A stretch of DNA of 6,337 bases from contig CANHGA010000124.1 in NCBI GenBank assembly GCA_947460085.1, positions 1 through 6,337 of the forward strand, written 5' to 3'. This stretch comes from Synechococcaceae cyanobacterium (lineage in GTDB: Bacteria; Cyanobacteriota; Cyanobacteriia; PCC-6307; Cyanobiaceae). Shown here piece after piece: positions 1 through 5,148 of this stretch (positions are counted from its first letter, which is position 1; each line of letters starts with the position of its first letter). Made by a program: the position numbers and the translations under genes. The notes below the pieces were generated by a model. The model was not told the DNA's origin. It searched no databases and saw only the letters and a program-made list of their open reading frames with translations.

Positions 1-4
1 AACT

Positions 5-27
5 CAATTGCCCAACGCAATTGCCCA
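5..27. repeat. 10-bp direct repeat just after the ktrA stop; weak hairpin possible
   Basis: CAATTGCCCA occurs at 5-14 and 18-27, 13 bp apart, immediately downstream of the ktrA stop. Each copy contains the palindrome CAATTG, so the two copies could also pair as a 6-bp stem with a 7-nt loop. The stem is short and AT-rich, and no T-run is visible before the window ends, so a rho-independent terminator cannot be claimed. Confidence 0.6.
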
Positions 28-29
28 TC

Positions 30-755
30 TCAGCTACCAGGCAGCGAGCGCAGGGCCTCATTCGATCCCATCACCACCAACAACTCATCGGCCTGCAGGA
101 GATGGGAGGCCTGGGGGTTGACCTGGAGTTGGCCCTGGGGACCCACCGCTAGAACACTCACTTTGTAGTGCTTGCGCAGGTTGAGTTCGCGCAGGGACTG
201 GCCCACAAAAGCCCCAGGCACCTTGATCTCCTCAATGCTGTTGCGGTCATCGAGGCGCAACTGCTCGAGCAGGTTGGGCCGCACCAGCTCCATGCCCAGC
301 CGTTGCCCCTGCATCTTCGATGGGAAAACCACCCGATCAGCCCCCACCCGCTCCAACATCTTGAGGTGCAGGTCACTGGTGGCCCTGGCGATCACTTGGC
401 GGACCTTCGTGTCCTTGGCGTCCTTACAAATCAAGGTGGCCGTCATGCTCGCCTCAATCGGCTCGCTGATGGCCACCACCACCGTGGAGAGCTCCAAGAC
501 ACCCGCTGCGCGCAGGGCCTCCTCATCGGTGCAATCCACCACACGGGCCTCGATCGCCGGCTCCATCTGACGCAGTTCATCGATGGCCCGCTGGCTGGAA
601 TCAATCGCCAAGACATCGGCACCGGAGCGCAGCAACTCGGCGCACACCGAGGAACCAAATCGCCCCACCCCGATCACAGCAAAGCCACCAAGATCCCCCC
701 CATCACCCTGGCGCCGTTGCCACCACTGGTTCATCGGTTGCATTTCAAAAGCCAT
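30..755 (-). CDS. ktrA: K+ uptake regulatory subunit KtrA (RCK / TrkA-N protein)
   Basis: 241-residue cytoplasmic protein expected to form an octameric ring under the KtrB dimer and gate K+ uptake by binding ATP/ADP or NAD(H). The N-terminal RCK domain (about 24-145) is a Rossmann fold: FAVIGVGRFGSSV (25-37) with Gly29, Gly31 and Gly34; the ribose-binding acidic position Asp52 after strand 2 (VLAID); and VVDCTDEEAL (72-81). The C-terminal TrkA_C domain spans about 165-238 (GAFVGQSLRELNLRKHY at 181-197; ADELLVVMG near the end). There is no membrane helix, so it is not itself a channel. The start is uncertain: the ATG at 755 has no Shine-Dalgarno, and in-frame Met codons follow at residues 5 and 8, all before the conserved domain. 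The 73-nt gap from ktrB holds tandem repeats, so ktrA may have its own control. Confidence 0.93.
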   Translation of the reverse strand: MAFEMQPMNQWWQRRQGDGGDLGGFAVIGVGRFGSSVCAELLRSGADVLAIDSSQRAIDELRQMEPAIEARVVDCTDEEALRAAGVLELSTVVVAISEPIEASMTATLICKDAKDTKVRQVIARATSDLHLKMLERVGADRVVFPSKMQGQRLGMELVRPNLLEQLRLDDRNSIEEIKVPGAFVGQSLRELNLRKHYKVSVLAVGPQGQLQVNPQASHLLQADELLVVMGSNEALRSLPGS

Positions 756-769
756 GGTTCAAATGGGGT

Positions 770-809
770 TGAATGTAATGAGATTGAGATGAAAGTAATG
801 AGATCGAGA
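770..809. repeat. 20-bp tandem direct repeat in the ktrB-ktrA gap
   Basis: Two adjacent 20-bp units (770-789, 790-809) match at 18 of 20 positions; the shared plus-strand core is GTAATGAGATYGAGATGA. A degraded third unit (810-829) matches at about 13 of 20 and runs up to the ktrB stop. Together they fill most of the 73-nt gap (756-828), the only real intergenic space in the window. On the ktrA mRNA sense the units are pyrimidine-rich (CTCATTAC). No convincing -35/-10 pair, hairpin or ktrA Shine-Dalgarno was found in the gap. It could be a tandem operator or a slippage product; the sequence does not decide. Confidence 0.85.
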
Positions 810-828
810 TGATAGAGACGAGCTCCAG

Positions 829-2229
829 TTACACGTAAATGTCTTCGCGGGGATAGCCCACCCGCGGAGTCGGGCGGCTGCCATAGAGGGCAGAAAGCAG
901 GAGCAGGATGCCTACCCGACCCACAAACATGCCCACCATCAGCACCAGTTGCCCCCAGCGGTTGAGGTTGGCGGTGACCCCGAGGTCCAAGCCCACGGTG
1001 CCGAAGGCAGAGACGCAGGTAAACAGCTTCTCGATGAAGCTGTAGGCCTGGTGGCCCGGCAGCCCCCCCGCCGTGGGGCCGATCCCTAGCAACAGGGCCA
1101 TCAGCACCACAAACAAGATCGAAGCCAAGGTGACCCCCACGGCGCGAAGCACCGTGCCATCCGGGATCTGGCGGCGGTGCAACAGCACGTCTTGCCGCCC
1201 CTGCAGGGTGGAGCGGGTCGCCCCCATCAAGATGGCAAACGTGGTGGTTTTGATCCCCCCACCGGTGCCGCCGGGGCTGGCGCCGATAAACATCAGCACG
1301 ATCATCAAAACCAAGCCCGCATCAGTGATTGCCGCCGCCGACATGGGAATGGTGTTGAACCCAGCCGTGCGGGTTGTAATCGATTGAAAGAGGGTGATCT
1401 GGAGCTTCTGCCACAGGCTGTAGGCAGCCATCGCGCCCGAGTCAAAACCGAAGTGCTCGGTCACCAGCAAGCCCAAGGCCCCTAGAACGATCAACAACGC
1501 GGTGGTCCGAAGCACGAGCCGGGTATGCAAACTCAACCGCCGTCGCCGGAAACGGTTGGCTGCAAGGTCGCTGGTGACGCGCCAACCGATGCCGCCAATC
1601 ACGATCATGGAAGCGATCACGGCATTGACAACGCTGTTGTCGCGATAGGCCTCCAGGTTCTTGGCCCAAAGGCCAAAGCCAGCATTGTTGTAAGCGCTAA
1701 TCACGTGGAACATCGAGGCCCAGAGCCGACGGCCCGGGTTCTCGATATCGGTGAAGCCAAAGGCGAAGAGCACCAGGGTGCCGATGCCCATCACGCAGGT
1801 CGCCGTGAACAAGATCCTGTTAAAGGTGGGGCCCATGCCGCCAACCCCAAACTCATCGAGGGAGCGCCCCTTGTCCAGCCGCCGCCGCAACCCTGAGCGA
1901 CCCTGCACAAATCCCTGAAGGAAGGTGGTGATCACCATCAAGCCCAGACCACCAACCACGATCAACCCGGCCAGCACCATTTGACCGACCAGGGTGAGAT
2001 CCTGGTCGACCACAATGATCGACAGACCCGTCACGGTGATGGCAGAGGTCACCGTGAACAGCGCCTGCCAGAGGCCCACGTCATCGCTGGAGCAGAGCGG
2101 TGAGGCCAGAACAAACGTGCCCACCACAATCACCAGCAAGCCCGTCACGATGGTGAACTGGGGCACGGTGAGCCGGTGGCGCCAGTGCTGAAGCAGGGCG
2201 TAGGGATTCAGGCCCGCAGGAGAATTCAT
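829..2229 (-). CDS. ktrB: K+ uptake transporter, membrane subunit KtrB (TrkH/KtrB family)
   Basis: 466-residue pore subunit of the Na+-dependent high-affinity K+ uptake system. It has the four-fold M1-P-M2 layout of the SKT superfamily, and all four selectivity-filter glycines are present: Gly68 in TSAITVTGLS, Gly184 in SAYNNAGFG, Gly290 in TTRTAGFNT and Gly413 in SAFGTVGLD. The Gly-rich gating stretch in the third repeat is SPGGTGGGIKTTT (318-330), and the conserved arginine of the last helix is in VGRVG (Arg438). The length fits KtrB, and the regulator ktrA follows directly. The ATG at 2229 is one base after the antiporter stop and has AGGAG at 9 nt. In several picocyanobacterial annotations such proteins are named 'Trk family sodium transporter'; the all-glycine filter and the KtrA partner favour K+ transport. 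Confidence 0.93.
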   Translation of the reverse strand: MNSPAGLNPYALLQHWRHRLTVPQFTIVTGLLVIVVGTFVLASPLCSSDDVGLWQALFTVTSAITVTGLSIIVVDQDLTLVGQMVLAGLIVVGGLGLMVITTFLQGFVQGRSGLRRRLDKGRSLDEFGVGGMGPTFNRILFTATCVMGIGTLVLFAFGFTDIENPGRRLWASMFHVISAYNNAGFGLWAKNLEAYRDNSVVNAVIASMIVIGGIGWRVTSDLAANRFRRRRLSLHTRLVLRTTALLIVLGALGLLVTEHFGFDSGAMAAYSLWQKLQITLFQSITTRTAGFNTIPMSAAAITDAGLVLMIVLMFIGASPGGTGGGIKTTTFAILMGATRSTLQGRQDVLLHRRQIPDGTVLRAVGVTLASILFVVLMALLLGIGPTAGGLPGHQAYSFIEKLFTCVSAFGTVGLDLGVTANLNRWGQLVLMVGMFVGRVGILLLLSALYGSRPTPRVGYPREDIYV

Positions 2230-2230
2230 C

Positions 2231-3424
2231 TCAGCATTCTCCTGCTTGATCGGAGAGGCTCAAGGTCTGCAGACGCTGTCCAAGTAACAGCAAGCCAAGC
2301 ACCGTGGTGACCATCACCATCAACACCAAAGAGGAATACTGCAAGGGCGAAATGACACCGGCTCCCAGGGCCGTTGAAGCAAACACAAGCCCCGGCAGAC
2401 CCCGGGGAATCAACCCGAACACCACCACCCAGCGATCCACTCCCGCGGCCTGATCCCGGCGGCTGATGCCCAAAGCGCAGATCAGCTTGAGGGCCACACC
2501 AAGCGCAATCAACACCACCGCCATCTGCCAGGAGGCCAGCTGCTGGAGCGTGGAGAGCTCAATGCGCATGCCCACACCGATGAAATAGAGGGGGAGGAAG
2601 ACATCGGATAGCAATCCCAAGGAACTGCGCAGTTCCCGCGCCTCGGAGCTGCCCTCCGCCATGGGGGCCAACCGGCCCAGCAGCACCCCGCCCCATAGGG
2701 CACCCAACAGGCTGGTGAGCCCCGTGAACTCTCCAAGCCAACTGCAGGTAATCAACAACAAGATCACCCCCAGGGGATCGGGCTTAAGGGCGCCATGGCG
2801 GCGCACCCACCAACTGGTCAAGGGAAAGCTGGCCCCTGCCACAAGGAGCCCCAGCAGGAGGCCCAGGCCTGGAGCCGGCGGGCCAGCCCCGGGGGTCCCG
2901 ACCCGGGAGCCCAGCACGAGGGCCATGGTCAAAAGAGCAATGGCGGGCAAATCGTCGAGCACCGAAACCCCCACAAGCAACCGCCCCGAGGGCGTGTTGA
3001 GGGCATCCCGCTGGGCCAGCACCCGCAAGGTGACACCGGTGCCGGTGGCACTCAAGGCTGCGACGAACAGCAGGGTCGCAGAAGGCTCCAGGCCAAAGGC
3101 CTGCTGCAGGGGCCACCAGGCCAGTAGGGGCGTCAAGGCCGAGAGCAACACCGTGCGCAGCACCGCCGCAGGCCGGGATCCCAACAGCCCGCCGCGAACC
3201 TCCAGGCCCACCTGGAAGAAAAGGGTGAGGACCCCCAGCTCCATCAGCCCAGAGAGGGGGCGAATCTGGGGGAAGGGCAACACCGTGTTGCCCAAGACAA
3301 AGCCGACCGCCAACTCCAACACGATCGCGGGCACGGCCCAGCGGGCAAGGCGGTTAGCGGTGAACCTGGCAAACCCAACCCCCACCACCAACAGCAGCAG
3401 CGTGGTGAGCAAGGAATTGCCCAT
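2231..3424 (-). CDS. Na+/H+ antiporter, CPA2 family (NapA/KefB-type transport domain)
   Basis: 397-residue membrane protein with about 11-13 hydrophobic segments, covering one Na+/H+ exchanger domain. Evidence for CPA2: FFQVGLEVRGG (69-79); the unwound-helix motif SATGTGVTLRVLAQ (125-138); VSVLDDLPAI (153-162) with the paired aspartates Asp157-Asp158; LPLYFIGVGMRIELSTL (277-293); a conserved-type Lys313 (ALKLICALGI); and GLIPRGLPGLV (337-347). In this superfamily an Asp-Asp pair goes with electrogenic Na+/H+ exchange, while Kef K+ efflux systems carry Gln-Asp, so Na+ (or Li+) for H+ is the likely exchange. The protein ends soon after the last helix, without the cytoplasmic RCK domain found in Kef proteins. 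The ATG overlaps the cupS stop (TAATG) and no strong Shine-Dalgarno is seen, which implies translational coupling. Its last codons carry the ribosome binding site for ktrB. Whether it sits in the plasma or thylakoid membrane cannot be told. Confidence 0.88.
   Translation of the reverse strand: MGNSLLTTLLLLVVGVGFARFTANRLARWAVPAIVLELAVGFVLGNTVLPFPQIRPLSGLMELGVLTLFFQVGLEVRGGLLGSRPAAVLRTVLLSALTPLLAWWPLQQAFGLEPSATLLFVAALSATGTGVTLRVLAQRDALNTPSGRLLVGVSVLDDLPAIALLTMALVLGSRVGTPGAGPPAPGLGLLLGLLVAGASFPLTSWWVRRHGALKPDPLGVILLLITCSWLGEFTGLTSLLGALWGGVLLGRLAPMAEGSSEARELRSSLGLLSDVFLPLYFIGVGMRIELSTLQQLASWQMAVVLIALGVALKLICALGISRRDQAAGVDRWVVVFGLIPRGLPGLVFASTALGAGVISPLQYSSLVLMVMVTTVLGLLLLGQRLQTLSLSDQAGEC
2239..2243 (-). 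promoter_or_regulatory. Ribosome binding site of ktrB, inside the antiporter 3' end
   Basis: AGGAG on the minus strand, 9 nt before the ktrB ATG at 2229. It lies within the last codons (GCA GGA GAA TGC) of the antiporter gene, whose stop TGA is one base before the ktrB start. This supports both the ktrB start and coupled expression. Confidence 0.75.
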
Positions 3425-3825
3425 TAACCCGGCAGCATCACCCGATCAATCACATGCACCACGCCGTTGTCGCAGACGATGTCGGCGGTCACCACCGTGG
3501 CATTCTTTACCTCAAAGGGCTCGGAGCGGCGAATGGGCAGCGGTGCCCCTTCCAGACTTGACCATTCCGCTTGGGCTACCAGATCCGCCTTGTCATAGGC
3601 ACCGGAAAGCACGTGATATTTAAGGATCCGAGCCAACTGGGGCGGATTGTCGACCAGGGTCTGCACCGTGCCGGGGGGTAAGGCGGCAAAGGCGTCGTCG
3701 ACCGGGGCAAACACGGTGAACGGACCAGGGCTCTCCAGGGCACTGCGCAAACCGGCGGCATCCACGGCAGTAAGGAGGGTGTTGAACACCCCGGCACCGG
3801 CAGCGGTTTCAAGAATCGTGGGCAT
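3424..3825 (-). CDS. cupS: Fasciclin-domain protein CupS, small subunit of NDH-1MS
   Basis: 133-residue single FAS1-domain protein. FAS1 landmarks are visible: the H1-like TVFAPVDDAFAALP (37-50), the central LKYHVL (68-73) and the H2-like GVVHVIDRVMLP (121-132). There is no signal peptide or membrane helix, unlike secreted fasciclin adhesins, so the protein should be cytoplasmic. In cyanobacteria a fasciclin-fold protein directly after cupA is CupS, a peripheral subunit bound with CupA on the NdhD3/NdhF3 arm; its exact role in CO2 uptake is unsettled. The start at 3825 is chosen because AGGAG lies 7 nt upstream. A longer reading from 3864 would add 13 residues (MTSKPRTIARRST) overlapping the cupA C-terminus, and these look like out-of-frame translation. 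The stop TAA shares one base with the ATG of the antiporter gene. A general FAS1 protein is the only alternative; the gene order argues for CupS. Confidence 0.88.
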   Translation of the reverse strand: MPTILETAAGAGVFNTLLTAVDAAGLRSALESPGPFTVFAPVDDAFAALPPGTVQTLVDNPPQLARILKYHVLSGAYDKADLVAQAEWSSLEGAPLPIRRSEPFEVKNATVVTADIVCDNGVVHVIDRVMLPG

Positions 3826-3832
3826 AGTGGAT

Positions 3833-3837
3833 CTCCT
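3833..3837 (-). promoter_or_regulatory. Ribosome binding site of cupS, overlapping the cupA stop
   Basis: AGGAG on the minus strand, 7 nt before the ATG at 3825. Its first two bases are the last two of the cupA TAG stop codon. This site decides the cupS start: the upstream in-frame ATG at 3864 lies inside cupA and has no comparable site. The overlap implies that ribosomes finishing cupA expose or directly reload the cupS site. Confidence 0.82.
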
Positions 3838-5134
3838 AGCGATAGTCCTGGGTTTGGATGTCACTCAAGCGTGCCTCAGGCCGCAGGAAGCGATCCATCT
3901 GGGCCTCAAAGAAACGGCGGTTTGCCATCAGATGCTCGGGGTCGGTGTCATCGAGGGGGTAGAGCAGGGCACAGCGCAGGGCCTGGATCACCGCAGAGGT
4001 CACGTTGTACATCGAGCGCTGGAAGGTGATGCCCAACTGAATGAGCTGGTCTTCCTCGCCGCGGCGATGCTGCTTGTAGAGCTCCTGCAGATAGGGGGGC
4101 AGAAAATGCAGCATGTCCTGCATCAGCAGGGTGGGCGGGATGCCAGCCGAACCCACCGGGAACACATCGGCGTAGAGAATCCCGTAGTGGAAATCGGCCT
4201 GGTCGGCCGGCACCTGCTGGGCCTGGGCGTTGTAGCTCTTGGTGCCCCGAAAGGGTGAGGTGCGATAGAAAACCGCCTCCACGTAGGGAAGGGCCGCCTC
4301 ATAGAGCCAGGTGAAGCCCTCGCCCTTGGGAATGATCTCGATGCACTCCCCACCGATGAAGACATGGTGGTAAATCGGCCGTCCAGCCACGGCAAAAATG
4401 CCATTCACCAGAAAGTCCATCGCCTGGGGCACGCTGGTGAGCTTGCCCTCGTCGTAGAGGTCACTCATCTCAAAGAACACCGGCGCCATCACCTCCCAAA
4501 AGAGGCCGAGGTTTGCCGTGTAGGAGAGCTGGCGCACCTGCTCAAGGAACATCTCCGGGAAAAGCTTGTAGAGCCCCAGCATCACCAGGTTGCCTTTGAA
4601 GTAGGCCTTGATGGCCCGATCGGCGTTGGCCCGGTAGGCATCGCTGGCGATGTAGTCGTTGAAGCGCCCCCCCATGCCCTGGTGCCAGAACATGGCCTGC
4701 ATGCAGGCCTCGGCAAACTCCATGTTCACCCGGTCGTGCCAGAGGTGGTGCAGCAGCTTGGGCATGGCCCGGGTTTCCCCCTTGGCCATGAACTCCAGCA
4801 GCTCCGGGTGGGCCTTCTCACCGCCCCGCCAGATGCGCAGCTTCGATTGATCGCCGGCGTAGCTGTTAGGGAGATCCAGGTACTCCTGGGAGATGAAGTA
4901 CTTGAAAGCCGGCAGGGGGTTGAGAAACACCCGCTCGGCGATGTAGAGCAAATCGCGCCAATAGAAATCCATCGGCACGGCATAGGCCTTGTAGATGCCG
5001 ATGATTTGCTGGAGATTCTCCGGCGTGTCCGGCAGCATCGATCCACCGGCCTCGAGCCGATGGATCACCTCGGCGTAGGCATGGGTTGAGGGCGGAATCA
5101 GGTTGGGGCGAACCCCGGCGACGGTGGCTGTCAT
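3836..5134 (-). CDS. cupA: CO2 hydration protein CupA (ChpY), NDH-1MS subunit
   Basis: Soluble 432-residue protein of the ChpXY family. It docks on the cytoplasmic side of the NdhD3/NdhF3 arm of NDH-1 and catalyses light-driven hydration of CO2 to bicarbonate, a carbonic-anhydrase-like step made unidirectional by proton pumping. Family-typical stretches are IYKAYAVPMDFYWRDLLYIA (47-66) and LLHHLWHDRVNMEFAE (127-142). From memory, the CupA structure assigns zinc contact to His130 with Arg135 nearby; both residues occur here at exactly those positions. The length fits CupA better than the shorter CupB (about 380 residues, from memory), and the following fasciclin gene matches the ndhF3-ndhD3-cupA-cupS order of Synechocystis. 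The ATG at 5134 lies 14 nt after ndhD3 and has no clear Shine-Dalgarno, so translation probably depends on coupling. The stop TAG overlaps the ribosome binding site of cupS. CupB/ChpX is the alternative, judged less likely. Confidence 0.92.
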   Translation of the reverse strand: MTATVAGVRPNLIPPSTHAYAEVIHRLEAGGSMLPDTPENLQQIIGIYKAYAVPMDFYWRDLLYIAERVFLNPLPAFKYFISQEYLDLPNSYAGDQSKLRIWRGGEKAHPELLEFMAKGETRAMPKLLHHLWHDRVNMEFAEACMQAMFWHQGMGGRFNDYIASDAYRANADRAIKAYFKGNLVMLGLYKLFPEMFLEQVRQLSYTANLGLFWEVMAPVFFEMSDLYDEGKLTSVPQAMDFLVNGIFAVAGRPIYHHVFIGGECIEIIPKGEGFTWLYEAALPYVEAVFYRTSPFRGTKSYNAQAQQVPADQADFHYGILYADVFPVGSAGIPPTLLMQDMLHFLPPYLQELYKQHRRGEEDQLIQLGITFQRSMYNVTSAVIQALRCALLYPLDDTDPEHLMANRRFFEAQMDRFLRPEARLSDIQTQDYR

Positions 5135-5148
5135 GGGCTTAGGGCGAA

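Noticed and set aside
1..29. Rho-independent terminator after ktrA
   Set aside because: Only a 6-bp AT-rich stem from two CAATTG copies and no T-run within the window.
168..812. 214-codon plus-strand frame opposite ktrA
   Set aside because: His/Leu/Gln-rich shadow of ktrA with no domain; it also runs through the repeat spacer.
756..828. Sigma-70-type promoter for ktrA
   Set aside because: TATCAT and TACATT can be picked out as -10-like, but no -35 partner at proper spacing is convincing; the resemblance comes from AT-rich repeats.
2661..3623. 320-codon open frame on the plus strand opposite the antiporter gene
   Set aside because: Its protein is rich in Arg, Pro, Ser and Thr with no recognisable motif. 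It lies antisense to a well-supported gene and reflects GC-biased codon use.
3424..3825. Secreted fasciclin adhesin
   Set aside because: There is no signal peptide or anchor, and the position directly after cupA matches CupS.
4364..5089. 241-codon plus-strand frame opposite cupA
   Set aside because: Low-information His/Val/Leu-rich translation antisense to a clearly conserved gene.
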